In this document: positions 27,030-35,992 of the stretch, piece after piece | Numbering within the stretch: position 1 is the first letter of the stretch | How the letters are laid out: the number at the start of each line of letters is the position of its first letter | NCBI RefSeq assembly: GCF_006384975.1 | Contig: NZ_CP021645.1 | Span: forward strand, 3,066,001-3,130,000 | DNA length: 64,000 nt | Direction: 5' to 3' | Origin: Pseudomonas oryzihabitans | GTDB taxonomy: Bacteria > Pseudomonadota > Gammaproteobacteria > Pseudomonadales > Pseudomonadaceae | Notes under the pieces: generated by a model | Database searches by the model: none | Told to the model about the DNA's origin: nothing | Seen by the model: only the letters and a program-made list of their open reading frames with translations | Translations under genes and position numbers: made by a program

Positions 27030-28295
27030 CTAAGCGCACCCCATCTGCACTGTGCGCTGCGCCACTCGCGCCTCACGTCGTTGCAGCAGGTTCAGCAATG
27101 GCGCAGTTATCAGGGTAGAGAACAGCGCCATGATCACGAGGATCGAGAACAGCTGTGCCGGCATCAAGCCCAGCTCATGGGCGATGTTCAACACCACCAA
27201 CTCCATCAGCGCCCGGGTGTTGAGCAACACTCCGATCTTCAACGCCTCACGCCCCGCCATCCCCCCCAGCCGGGCGGCTAGCGCGCAGCTCAGGCCTTTG
27301 CTGGCACAGGCGCAGAACACCCAGAACAGACACCAGAGCAGGTCATCGGCCGTGCCGAGGGTGCCCAGGTCGATCTTCATGCCGGTGTAAAAGAAGAACA
27401 CCGGCACCATGACGATATTGACCAGCGGGCGCATGCGCAGATCCCACTGCTCGCGCAGCACGTCACATCGGTACAGCGCGGTGCCGAGCACGAAACCGCC
27501 GACGATGGCGAACACGCCCAGACATGCAGTGATGACCGCCATGACGAAGACCGTGGCGACCACCAGGCCGAAACGCATGTCGCTCAACCCCTCGCCCGAG
27601 GGCGACTCACGCTGCAGCCAACGGTTCAGCCAGGGCGCCACCCCGCGATAGAACAGGCCGAGGAACAGGCCGACCGCGCCCACTTTCAACAGCGTGGCGG
27701 TGAAGCCTTCGCCGGCGCACACCACGATGACCAGCCCCAGCGCAATCCAGCCGATCAGGTCGTTGATGCCGGCAGCCGCTATGGCGGTCACTCCGGTCTC
27801 GCTACGTGCCATGCCGCGCTCGAGCAGAATGCGACCGAGAATAGGCAGGGCCGTGATGGAGAAGGAAATGCCGCACACCAGCATCAGCCCGGTCAAGTTC
27901 TCCACCGGCTGGTACTGAGTATAGAGATACGCGCAGGCCATCCCGGCCAGATAAGGCATTGGAATGCCCAGCACGGTGATCCAGCCCAGGGCACGCTTCA
28001 GTCGGCGCTCGCGCAGCAGGCCGAAGTCGAACTCCATGCCGATCTGGAACATCATCAGGATGATGCCCAACTGCGAGATCGCCGTGAGAATACCGCCCAC
28101 CGAGCCGTTCAGAAACGCCCTGCCCTCGGGCCAGAACATGCCCATTAAGGTGCCGAGCACGATGCCACCAGCGATCTCGCCGACCGCAAACGGCTGGCCA
28201 TGACGCTGCGCCAGTCGCCCCGCTAGCTGGCTGCTGACGATGATGATCGCCAAAGCCCCTAGGAGCGTGACCAGTTGCTGTTCGTGATGATTCAT
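27030..28295 (-). CDS. Cation:proton antiporter (CPA2 type)
   Basis: A 421-residue membrane protein with about 12 helices, similar to the KefB/NapA group of monovalent cation:proton antiporters. Typical stretches: FAVGEIAGGIVLGTLMG, LGIILMMFQIGMEFDFGLL and AAAGINDLIGWIALGLV, the latter carrying the N-D pair of ion-binding sites. It is last in the long minus-strand operon, 11 bp after the decarboxylase, and may export the product with cation or proton coupling, or balance ions (inference). Confidence 0.8.
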   Translation of the reverse strand: MNHHEQQLVTLLGALAIIIVSSQLAGRLAQRHGQPFAVGEIAGGIVLGTLMGMFWPEGRAFLNGSVGGILTAISQLGIILMMFQIGMEFDFGLLRERRLKRALGWITVLGIPMPYLAGMACAYLYTQYQPVENLTGLMLVCGISFSITALPILGRILLERGMARSETGVTAIAAAGINDLIGWIALGLVIVVCAGEGFTATLLKVGAVGLFLGLFYRGVAPWLNRWLQRESPSGEGLSDMRFGLVVATVFVMAVITACLGVFAIVGGFVLGTALYRCDVLREQWDLRMRPLVNIVMVPVFFFYTGMKIDLGTLGTADDLLWCLFWVFCACASKGLSCALAARLGGMAGREALKIGVLLNTRALMELVVLNIAHELGLMPAQLFSILVIMALFSTLITAPLLNLLQRREARVAQRTVQMGCA

Positions 28296-28306
28296 GGCTG
28301 GACCTC

Positions 28307-29734
28307 CTAGTCCGAAAGAAGGGCAAGTTCGCCCAGCAGCCCGTCGAGGCCTTGTTTGAAGGAGTGCATGTGCGCCACGCCAGTGTCCGGGTTGCTGACC
28401 GCGACCCGCAGGTACTGACGCCCTTGCCAGTCCAAGATGCTGGGGTAGCCCAAGCCACGTTGCTGGCAGAGCTCCACCAGTTGCTGGACCTGCTGGTCGC
28501 TGGCCGCCCTTGGACGAAACGCCAGGACCGGCATCAGTCCCTGATCCGGCACCAGGCTGTAGCGCGTATCGGCCCGCACCTGCTCACGAAGGCTGGCGGC
28601 GGCGGCTGTCATGCCGCGCAACGTCTGGCGATAACCCTGTACGCCGAGGTGGCGCAGCAGGCACCACAGACCCAGGGAGCGAAACTGGCGGGTGCCGTAC
28701 AGGTTCATCTTGAAGGTGTCGAGCTCTCCCTTCTCTTCCCAGTACGGCCCGCCTGACCAGAAGCTGCCCGCCAGCAGCTCGCCGTTGCGCACCAGCAGGC
28801 AGCCCACGCCAAAGGCAGCGAACATCCACTTGCAGGGGTCGAAGGTGATCGAGTCGGCCTCGTGCAGGCCGTACATCATGGCCCTGGCCTCGGGCAAGGC
28901 AGCCAAGGCCAGACCAGCGGCGGCATCGACGTGGAACCACAAGTCATGCTGGCGAGCACAGTCGGCAATCGCCTGCAAAGGGTCGATCGCGCCAGTGGCA
29001 GTGGTGCCCAGCATGCCGATCACGCACATCGGACTTAGGCCCTGGGCGATGTCCGCAGCCAATTGCGCAGTCAAGGCATCGACCTGCAGCACACCATGGC
29101 TGTCGACTTCCACCGAGACCAACACCTGCGGATCGAAGCCGAGCACATCCAGGGCCTTGGCCACCGAGAAGTGCCCTTCGCGTGACATGTACACCCGCGC
29201 CCGAGAGAACGGTATGTCATGTCCGACGCGAGCCTGCCAGTGCTCGCGTGCCAGCTTGAGGCCGATGAGGTTGGCCAAGGTACCGCCACCGGTGAAGATC
29301 CCTCCCGGCAGACGGCCCTGCACTGGCGGCAGGTCGAACAGCCCGCGCAACGCGTGCAACACCTCCGCTTCGATCATCGTCGCGCTCGGCCCCGCGCGCC
29401 AGGCGCCTGGGGTCTGGTTCAACGCGCTGCCGAGCAGGTCGCCGAGCACGGTGGCGGGGTGTGGCTTGGGCGAGATGTAGCCGAAATACTTCGGGTGGCT
29501 GACATTGCACAGCCCTGCGCTCATCAGTTCGATGGCCGCCGCCAGGGTGTCGCCCAGCGGTTGGCCGTCGACGGTCAACGGTTGCGGCGCGTTGATCCGC
29601 TCGGCGATGGCGTCGTGCGCGTGCCAGAGCGGGAAGCGCTCCGGCGCCACCTGCATGTCAGCGAAGAATTCCAGCACCTGGCGTCCGGCGCTCAACAGCG
29701 CCTGCGAGCGCCCATGCTGCAAGGGATCAATCAC
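28307..29734 (-). CDS. PLP-dependent group II amino-acid decarboxylase
   Basis: A 475-residue enzyme of the aromatic-L-amino-acid/glutamate/aspartate decarboxylase fold, removing CO2 from an amino acid to give an amine. Visible features: H188 in EGHFS (ring-stacking His), D270 in FHVDAAAG, and the Schiff-base lysine K302 in SITFDPCKWMF. The residue before the lysine is Cys (C301) where the family normally has His, a possible sign of altered chemistry. Its start overlaps the ATP-grasp stop by 8 bp. The amine product would be a natural substrate for that ligase. Confidence 0.85.
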   Translation of the reverse strand: MIDPLQHGRSQALLSAGRQVLEFFADMQVAPERFPLWHAHDAIAERINAPQPLTVDGQPLGDTLAAAIELMSAGLCNVSHPKYFGYISPKPHPATVLGDLLGSALNQTPGAWRAGPSATMIEAEVLHALRGLFDLPPVQGRLPGGIFTGGGTLANLIGLKLAREHWQARVGHDIPFSRARVYMSREGHFSVAKALDVLGFDPQVLVSVEVDSHGVLQVDALTAQLAADIAQGLSPMCVIGMLGTTATGAIDPLQAIADCARQHDLWFHVDAAAGLALAALPEARAMMYGLHEADSITFDPCKWMFAAFGVGCLLVRNGELLAGSFWSGGPYWEEKGELDTFKMNLYGTRQFRSLGLWCLLRHLGVQGYRQTLRGMTAAAASLREQVRADTRYSLVPDQGLMPVLAFRPRAASDQQVQQLVELCQQRGLGYPSILDWQGRQYLRVAVSNPDTGVAHMHSFKQGLDGLLGELALLSD

Positions 29735-31007
29735 GCTCCACCCCCGAGGTCTCGACGTGCAGACGGATCTGACGCTGGATGCGCATGTGCCGCCCCAGTA
29801 CAGCCTGCCGGTCTTCGCCGGCGATCAGGTAGTAGCAGTAGTGCGGCTGAGCCGAGTCGGGCATCGCCTGTACCCAGTCACCGGGCTCGGCCAGGATGAT
29901 CCGCTCACACAACCCCGGCATGTCGTCGAACACCTCCAGCCCCTCGACCTCGCGCAGCACACCGCTGCGCTCGATCACCACGCCACCGAACAGCATCGCG
30001 CCCTGGGGCGGAGCTAGGGCCGGCAAGGCCGGAAGGCCGAGCAACTGCCCAGCCTGGGCGGCATGCACATCCAACCCGGTAAGGCGGCCGATCGCCTGCA
30101 CAGTGAAACCGCCGCCTGGCCGCAACCCCGCCTCTAATACGCAGGGCACGCCCTGCCGGTAACGGATCTCGACGTGCGCGGCGCCCTGGGTCAGCCCCAG
30201 GCCCCGCGCCGCACGGATCGCCAACGCGCCCAGTTGGCGCTCCTCGTCACGATTGCCGGAGGTCGGCCAGACCGATGCCGATTCGGCGAAGTACGGCCCA
30301 TGTCCGCCTTCCTTCTCCAGTACCGCTAGCACCAGATCCTCGCCGTCAGCCTGCAGCAGCACGTCGATACCGAACTCACGCCCTTCGCAGTAGGCCTGGG
30401 CAATCATGCGTAGGCTGCCGTGACCGTAGGCGAAGCGGTTGCGGTCCTTGAGTGGATCGACCGCGATGGACTGCGCGATGAGGCCTTCGAGCCTGGCCAG
30501 CGCAGCCTGGTACTGCCGCTCGTCAGCGACCGCGATGACCCCTTGGCTGTTCATCGAGTCACTGAGCTTGATCACCACGCGCTCGCCCAACTGCTCACGC
30601 ACTCGTGCCCACGGCGTGCGCGCATCCAGGGGCAAGGTCGGCGGCACGACGATGCCCTGAGCCTCCCAGAGCAGCGCCGCCAGGTACTTGTTGCGGCTGG
30701 CGACTGCCGTGGCCACCGACATGCCCGCCAAGCCCAACTGCTCGGCCAGTTGCGCCGTCGCCAGCACGGTGCCTTCGTTGACCGGCAGCAAGGCATCGAG
30801 CGGCTGCCGCGCGTGGTAACCACGAACAGCATCGAACAACCCCTCGAGCGGCCACAGCGGCACATTAAGCACCGCCTCCACGGCAGGGTGCTCACACCAC
30901 GCCTCGCCGTTGCCGATCAGTACCACGCGCAAGCCCGCTGCGCCCAGGCCATCGAGCAGGCGTCGACCGGGATAGGCGTGAAGCACGCCTATGCGTTTTC
31001 CCTTCAT
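29727..31007 (-). CDS. ATP-grasp ligase
   Basis: A 426-residue ATP-grasp enzyme, which usually activates a carboxylate as acyl-phosphate and couples it to an amine or similar nucleophile. Signs: an N-terminal Rossmann-like part (GLRVVLIGNG), lysine in RVVIKLSDSMNSQGV (ATP binding), and the metal-binding end HVEIRYRQGVPCVLEAGLRP followed by GGGF. The start MKGKRIGVLHAYPG follows GAGGAG. It sits between the radical SAM and decarboxylase genes in one operon. The substrate is unknown. Confidence 0.82.
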   Translation of the reverse strand: MKGKRIGVLHAYPGRRLLDGLGAAGLRVVLIGNGEAWCEHPAVEAVLNVPLWPLEGLFDAVRGYHARQPLDALLPVNEGTVLATAQLAEQLGLAGMSVATAVASRNKYLAALLWEAQGIVVPPTLPLDARTPWARVREQLGERVVIKLSDSMNSQGVIAVADERQYQAALARLEGLIAQSIAVDPLKDRNRFAYGHGSLRMIAQAYCEGREFGIDVLLQADGEDLVLAVLEKEGGHGPYFAESASVWPTSGNRDEERQLGALAIRAARGLGLTQGAAHVEIRYRQGVPCVLEAGLRPGGGFTVQAIGRLTGLDVHAAQAGQLLGLPALPALAPPQGAMLFGGVVIERSGVLREVEGLEVFDDMPGLCERIILAEPGDWVQAMPDSAQPHYCYYLIAGEDRQAVLGRHMRIQRQIRLHVETSGVERD

Positions 31008-31018
31008 TGCAATTCTCC

Positions 31019-32347
31019 TCAGAAGGACCCCGTGCGGGCGCCCGGGCGGCTTTCGAGCAGCGTCAGCACTTGCCCGCCGACCTGGCGCTGGGTGGCCTCG
31101 AACAGGTCGGTGGTCATGTTGTTGGTCCACAGCCGACCTCGCTGGGAGATCTCGTAGGCGTGCTCACCGTCGGCCAGCAGGCCGTGCTCGACCCAGCGCT
31201 CCAGCAACCGCGGGTCAATGGTCTGCAGCGCCTGGTGGTGGGCCTTGTCCAGTCGCAGGAACTTGGGAAACATCACCGCACCACGGTTTTCCGGACGCTC
31301 CAGCGCCAGCGAGCTCTTCTCGATGCTCGGCAGCCCTTGCTCGATCGCCTCCATGTAGCGGTTTACGTTGCTTTGCTTCATGTAGCTGAAACCATCGACG
31401 TAGCCGCGCGCCGAGGAGCCGACCGCCAGCGTCTCGGCGCGGTGCTCGCCACCACCGCCGCCCCACAGCAGGCGGAAGTACTCGCACACCTGATCCTTGC
31501 GGCTGTAGATCTGGTCGGCGACGTTGCGGTAGCCCGACTCTGCCAGGCGGTGGCGCAACTGTTCGAACATCGCAAGCATCAAGGTATCGCTGGGCTTGGG
31601 CGGAATGCTGCCCTCCTCCATCTGGCGCTTGAACTTGGGCGGGAAGGCGAAGTAGTGCAGGTTGTAGTAGTCGACGCTGTCGAAGCCGTCGTCGATCAGC
31701 CGCGCCAGGTCACGCTCCAGCGACACCAGAGTCTGCCCTGGCAAGTTGTACATCATGTCGACGTTGATCTCGTCGAAGCCGAAGCGCCGCCCCTGATCGC
31801 GCACATTGGCCACGTCATCCAGAGTCGCGGCGATATTGAAGTGGTCGCGCAGCGACTGGTCATAGGTCTGAAGGCCGAAGCTGATACGCTGCACGCCATT
31901 GGCCTTGAGTACCTCCAGGCGATGCGGATCGCCAAGAGTCTTCGGCTCGCCCTCAAAAGTCCATTCGGCCTGCGGGTCGATGGTGAAACTCTGCCTGATG
32001 GTATCCATGATGCGTTGCAGCTGCCCAGGCGACAGCACCGAGGGCGAGCCGCCACCGAAGTAGATAGCGCGCAGCATCGAGGACTGGCCACGCACACTCG
32101 CCGCCTCGTTGCGAATGTCACGGCACAGCGCCTGGGTGTAACGCTCGTAGACCGAGGTGTCCTTGTCCACACGCACGTGGAACGGGCAGAAACGGCACAT
32201 GTCCTGGCAGTAGGGTATGTGCACATAGAGCAGGGTTTCTATGCCGGCCGCCACCGGTTGCTGGAATACGCCTGGCAGTCGGGCATGCACCGCATCGCCG
32301 AGCAACGGATAGAAATAATAAGTCAGCGGATAGTAGGCCTCGTACAT
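31019..32347 (-). CDS. HemN-like radical SAM enzyme
   Basis: A 442-residue radical SAM protein. The 4Fe-4S cysteines lie in YCQDMCRFCPF (CxxxCxxC), preceded by LLYVHIPYC as in HemN/HemW. SAM-binding motifs IYFGGGSPSVL, FEGEPKTL, ISFGLQTYDQ and INVDMMYNLPGQT follow in order. The C-terminal 100 residues resemble the HemN-type cap. Coproporphyrinogen oxidase function is unlikely in this cluster; HemN-like proteins in natural-product loci act as C-methylases or cyclopropane formers (for example with CC-1065). It follows the amidohydrolase stop by 9 bp. Confidence 0.83.
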   Translation of the reverse strand: MYEAYYPLTYYFYPLLGDAVHARLPGVFQQPVAAGIETLLYVHIPYCQDMCRFCPFHVRVDKDTSVYERYTQALCRDIRNEAASVRGQSSMLRAIYFGGGSPSVLSPGQLQRIMDTIRQSFTIDPQAEWTFEGEPKTLGDPHRLEVLKANGVQRISFGLQTYDQSLRDHFNIAATLDDVANVRDQGRRFGFDEINVDMMYNLPGQTLVSLERDLARLIDDGFDSVDYYNLHYFAFPPKFKRQMEEGSIPPKPSDTLMLAMFEQLRHRLAESGYRNVADQIYSRKDQVCEYFRLLWGGGGGEHRAETLAVGSSARGYVDGFSYMKQSNVNRYMEAIEQGLPSIEKSSLALERPENRGAVMFPKFLRLDKAHHQALQTIDPRLLERWVEHGLLADGEHAYEISQRGRLWTNNMTTDLFEATQRQVGGQVLTLLESRPGARTGSF

Positions 32348-32356
32348 GCTCGCCCC

Positions 32357-33172
32357 CTAGCCCAGCAAACGGTTGGCGTTGTCTTGCAGCACGGCACGCA
32401 GTACCTGCTCGTCCAGACCCGCGCCGAGAATGCGCTGGCACACCGCCGAGTAGCTGCCGCTGACCGGCAGGTCCGAACCGAACAGCACCTTGTGGTGAAT
32501 CTGCGGCCGGTCGTGCAGCCAGTCCGCCAGAACCTCTGGCGGCACCAGCGCGGTATCGAGGTAGACCCCCGGATAGCGCTCTGCCATTTCCAAGGCTTCG
32601 TCGTACCAGGTCGGCTTGCCGCCATGGGCGAACACCACGTTCAGCGTCGGGAAGGTTTCCACCAGGCGGCGATAGTCGCTGGGGCGAATATATTTCTGCT
32701 CGGTGTCGCGCTGGGCGGTCAGCCCGGTGTGATACATGATCGGCTGGCCGGCCTCGGCGCATTTCTCGTAGACCGCCATCATCGAGTCCAGGTACGGGTC
32801 GAAGTCGTGGTCGGCTGGGTAGAATTTGTAGCCCTTGATGCCGCGCGCATGGTCCTTGTGCCATTCGGCGAGCGGATCGGGATGATGGTTGGGGTTGATG
32901 TTGCCGAACGGCACGAAGAACGGATCGTTGCCGCAGAACTCTAGAATCAGCTCACTATCGATGGAGAAGCTGGTGCCCGGCCCGCACTCGGCCAGGATCA
33001 CCGCGCGCACCACGCCACAACCTTGCAGGTAAGCCTTGAGCGCGGCCGGGTCGGAAAAGATCTGGCGCACGTCGACACCCGACTCGAAAGGAAACTTGGT
33101 CAGCAGGCCCTGGATGTCGTCGCGCAGCAGAGCGAACTTGCCGGCATGAATGTGAAAGTCAACGAAGTTCAT
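32357..33172 (-). CDS. Amidohydrolase-2 family metal-dependent hydrolase
   Basis: A 271-residue TIM-barrel enzyme of the ACMSD/amidohydrolase-2 group. N-terminal DFHIHAGK holds the HxH metal ligands (H8, H10). PIMYHTGLT and VVFAHGGKPTW give later His residues, and LFGSDLPV has the catalytic Asp. Members hydrolyse amides or decarboxylate aromatic acids. AAAAGGA precedes the start. It lies 14 bp after the flavin monooxygenase and 9 bp before the radical SAM gene, clearly co-transcribed. Confidence 0.8.
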   Translation of the reverse strand: MNFVDFHIHAGKFALLRDDIQGLLTKFPFESGVDVRQIFSDPAALKAYLQGCGVVRAVILAECGPGTSFSIDSELILEFCGNDPFFVPFGNINPNHHPDPLAEWHKDHARGIKGYKFYPADHDFDPYLDSMMAVYEKCAEAGQPIMYHTGLTAQRDTEQKYIRPSDYRRLVETFPTLNVVFAHGGKPTWYDEALEMAERYPGVYLDTALVPPEVLADWLHDRPQIHHKVLFGSDLPVSGSYSAVCQRILGAGLDEQVLRAVLQDNANRLLG

Positions 33173-33186
33173 TTCAAAAGTCCTTT

Positions 33187-34779
33187 TCAAAATGTCGGAA
33201 CGGTCTGGAACAGGGACATGTAGTGAGGGGCGACACTGGCGTGCAGACGCTGTTCGAGGAACGCCAGCAGCGGCTCGACATGCTCGGGCTCGTGCCATTC
33301 GGCGGCCAGGTCCTCGATCACGTGGTGTTCGGCCAGCAGTTCGCCGTCCTGGTAATGGCGCACGATCGGATGGAGGAAGTTGGAGTCCTCGGCGCGCTTG
33401 ACGTTTTCTCGGCCGACGCGCTCGACGTTGAACGGGTTGTCGAACTTGCGCTGGCCGAACTCCAGGGTCAGGGTGAGGTATTCCTGCCCAGCGAAGCGCT
33501 CGGCGACCTGGAGCATGGTCAGTTCCTCGAAGAAGGTCAGCGTATGCTCCTTGCGGTCGAGCACCGCCACGTCCTGCAGATAGCCCGGTTGCTGCCAGAG
33601 CGCCGAGGAACGGTTGATTCGCGCCAGCAAACGCTCGCACAGCGCCTCGGTCTGCAACGCCAGCGTCTGGCTTGGCAGACCGATGCCTTCGTAGCGCTCA
33701 TGCAGCAGGCGGCACAGGGTGCGCACGTTGTAGCGGAAACCATGGATGAAGCCGGACATGTACTTCTTGTAGTCCAGGTACTGCATAAGGGTGCCGGCGA
33801 AATACAGGTCCGGTACGTTGGCGGACTGCCAGTCGGCACTCTGCACCGGCAGCCGGCCCTGGGTGCATAGCTGTGGGCGGCAGCTGTCGTCGAACAGCGA
33901 ATCGTCGAAGCGGAAACCAGTGCAGGCAATGACCCGGTCGTACTCGATCATTTCCTGCTCGCCCTCGGCGTGCTGGTAGGCGAACCACGCTTTGTAGCGC
34001 TCGCCGTCGCGCTCGATACGCTGCAACTGGGCATCGAGCACAGCGTTCTGCGACTTGAGCTGGTAGGTATCGAGCAGGTTGTTGTTGACTGCCCGGACAT
34101 GGCCTACATAGTGAGTCGACCAGGCCATGCGCAACGGGTTGGGGCTGGCCACGTGAATCATCGCGGCGTGCTCAATCAGCGCATCGGCGGTCTCGAACGC
34201 CGAGTTGCCCTTGCCCAGGATCAGCACTTTCTTGTTGGTCAGTGGCTCGGGATCGACATCCATGTCGGCATAATGCTCGGCGTGCTCGATGCCCTCGATG
34301 GCCGGCAGCCAGCCCAGGTGCACGCCGGTCGCCACGATCAGCACACGCGCATGCAGCTGCTCGCCGTTGCCCAAAGTGACGATGAAGTGCCCGTCACGCT
34401 TGACGTTGGTCACGGTGCAGCCGCTGCGCACGTTCAGTTGATGCTGCTCGGCGAAGCTCTTGAGGTAACGGGGCATGTCATCGGCGTCAGGGAAGTAGCG
34501 CCGACTGAAATCAGGGAAACGCTGGCTCGGCTGCTCGTCGCTGAGCAGCGAGTTCCAATCCCAGCGCAGGTTGATTTCCGGATCGTCGTAGCCGGTGTGG
34601 ACCTTGTTGATGGAAATCAGCTTACGGTGCCGGGGGAAGCGCTTGAAGCTGGTTCCCGGCGCTTGGCCACTTTCGAGTATCAGGTAATCGCAGCCCTGTT
34701 CCTGCAGGCAGTAGCCTGCCTGCAAACCGGCCGGGCCAGCACCGATCACCAAGTATCCATACATCCTTGAGTTGGGCAT
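33187..34779 (-). CDS. FAD-dependent monooxygenase (flavin-containing type)
   Basis: A 530-residue NAD(P)H/FAD oxidoreductase. The FAD-binding GAGPAG is at residues 13-18, and a second dinucleotide site is KVLILGKGNSAFETA near residue 190. VIACTGFRFDDSL is the ATG-like motif toward the C-terminal half. About 150 extra C-terminal residues follow the usual core and end in HYMSLFQTVPTF. It may hydroxylate nitrogen, sulphur or an activated carbon of the product. A 152-bp gap separates it from the upstream methyltransferase, the largest in the operon; an internal promoter is possible. Confidence 0.8.
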   Translation of the reverse strand: MPNSRMYGYLVIGAGPAGLQAGYCLQEQGCDYLILESGQAPGTSFKRFPRHRKLISINKVHTGYDDPEINLRWDWNSLLSDEQPSQRFPDFSRRYFPDADDMPRYLKSFAEQHQLNVRSGCTVTNVKRDGHFIVTLGNGEQLHARVLIVATGVHLGWLPAIEGIEHAEHYADMDVDPEPLTNKKVLILGKGNSAFETADALIEHAAMIHVASPNPLRMAWSTHYVGHVRAVNNNLLDTYQLKSQNAVLDAQLQRIERDGERYKAWFAYQHAEGEQEMIEYDRVIACTGFRFDDSLFDDSCRPQLCTQGRLPVQSADWQSANVPDLYFAGTLMQYLDYKKYMSGFIHGFRYNVRTLCRLLHERYEGIGLPSQTLALQTEALCERLLARINRSSALWQQPGYLQDVAVLDRKEHTLTFFEELTMLQVAERFAGQEYLTLTLEFGQRKFDNPFNVERVGRENVKRAEDSNFLHPIVRHYQDGELLAEHHVIEDLAAEWHEPEHVEPLLAFLEQRLHASVAPHYMSLFQTVPTF

Positions 34780-34931
34780 TTCGATAACTCCATTTATTCA
34801 TGGTCTGTGAATAACGGGCACGCGGCGTCGCTCAGCCATCGCCGGTTGGCGAAAGCTGTGTGCGCTCATCGAGTCGTTAAGTCAGTGTTAACGTGTTGTT
34901 GTAAACATCGGGCTCAAGGCCCCCGGGTGGG

Positions 34932-35960
34932 CTACACGAAGCCGATCACAGCATGCTTTTCGCCGCTGCCGCGGGTTACCTGGGTCCTGCTGAAACCGGC
35001 GGCGCGCAGTAGCGCCTCGAACTGCTCGGCGGTACGGTGCCGGCCACCGGTTTCCAGCAGCATGGCCAGGTCCTGCATCACGGCATTGAAGGGCGCCGCG
35101 CCCGAGGCCTCGAGCAGGCGGTCGAGCACCAACACCCGACCATTCTCCGGCAAGGCTTCGCGCACCCGGCGCAGCAGGGCGCACGACTGCTCATCGTCCC
35201 AGTCCGAGAGGATGAAGCCCAAGGCATAGGCCTGAGCCTTGGGCAACGGGCTGTCCCAGAAATCGCCGGCCACGAAACCGACCCGACCGAGCAGTTCCAT
35301 GCTCTCGACACGCGCCAGGCAATGGCGCTCGACGGCGGGCAAGTCAAACACCGTCGCGCGCAAACCGGGGTGACGGCGAGCCGCGGCGATGGCGAAGGCC
35401 CCGACGCCGCCGCCCAGGTCGACAATGCTGTCGACTTCATCGAGCAGGCCAAGCCCTACGAGCTCTTCGGAAGGTTGGTGGCTAAGGCTCCACATGGCGT
35501 CATGAAACGCGCTGCCACGCTCCTCAGCCTCCAGATAGTCGAACGGTGCCTGGGCTTCCTGGGCCAATTGCGACCATTGCGCCTGGCCGCTAGCCAGCGC
35601 CGCATCCAGGTGCTCGAACAGCGGCTGGGTATTGTCGGCGAAATGCTCCAGCAACGGTCCCAGGAACTGAGGTGACGCCGGATCCAGCGAGCGCTGGGCC
35701 CCGGATGTCAGGACATAGCCGTACGCGCCGTGACCGACCAGGTTCCAGGCCATCGCGCCACCGAGCACGCGACGCAGGGTGTCCTGGTCAAGGTCCAAGC
35801 GTTGCGCCAGCGTGTCCAGTGCAACGCCGTCGGGGGCCGCCGCCAGTTCGCGATACAGGCCAAGACGATGGCCATGGAAGAGGATGCCACTGCCCATGAA
35901 GCCGTAAAGCGCCATGTTCACCGGATCCTGAGCGACGAGGGTGTCGAATGCCGTTTGCAT
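34932..35960 (-). CDS. SAM-dependent O-methyltransferase (Methyltransf_2 type)
   Basis: A 342-residue small-molecule methylase. Residues 1-100 are the winged-helix dimerisation domain typical of acetylserotonin/plant-type O-methyltransferases. The SAM site is IVDLGGGVGAFAIAAARRHP around residues 178-197, with FDLPAVERH and GDFWDSPLPKA following. It would methylate a hydroxyl or similar group of the product, or cooperate with the radical SAM enzyme. It follows the AlkC-like gene by 32 bp. Confidence 0.85.
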   Translation of the reverse strand: MQTAFDTLVAQDPVNMALYGFMGSGILFHGHRLGLYRELAAAPDGVALDTLAQRLDLDQDTLRRVLGGAMAWNLVGHGAYGYVLTSGAQRSLDPASPQFLGPLLEHFADNTQPLFEHLDAALASGQAQWSQLAQEAQAPFDYLEAEERGSAFHDAMWSLSHQPSEELVGLGLLDEVDSIVDLGGGVGAFAIAAARRHPGLRATVFDLPAVERHCLARVESMELLGRVGFVAGDFWDSPLPKAQAYALGFILSDWDDEQSCALLRRVREALPENGRVLVLDRLLEASGAAPFNAVMQDLAMLLETGGRHRTAEQFEALLRAAGFSRTQVTRGSGEKHAVIGFV

Positions 35961-35992
35961 GGGTAAAACCTCCTTGTTTCGGGGGCGCGAAT

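Noticed and set aside
31019..32347. HemN-like protein as the host's oxygen-independent coproporphyrinogen oxidase.
   Set aside because: It is embedded in an island operon with unrelated biosynthetic genes; a housekeeping role is unlikely, although not excluded by sequence alone.
31007..32944. A 645-codon plus-strand frame opposite the ATP-grasp, radical SAM and amidohydrolase genes.
   Set aside because: It is a shadow of the well-supported minus-strand genes and resembles no protein family.
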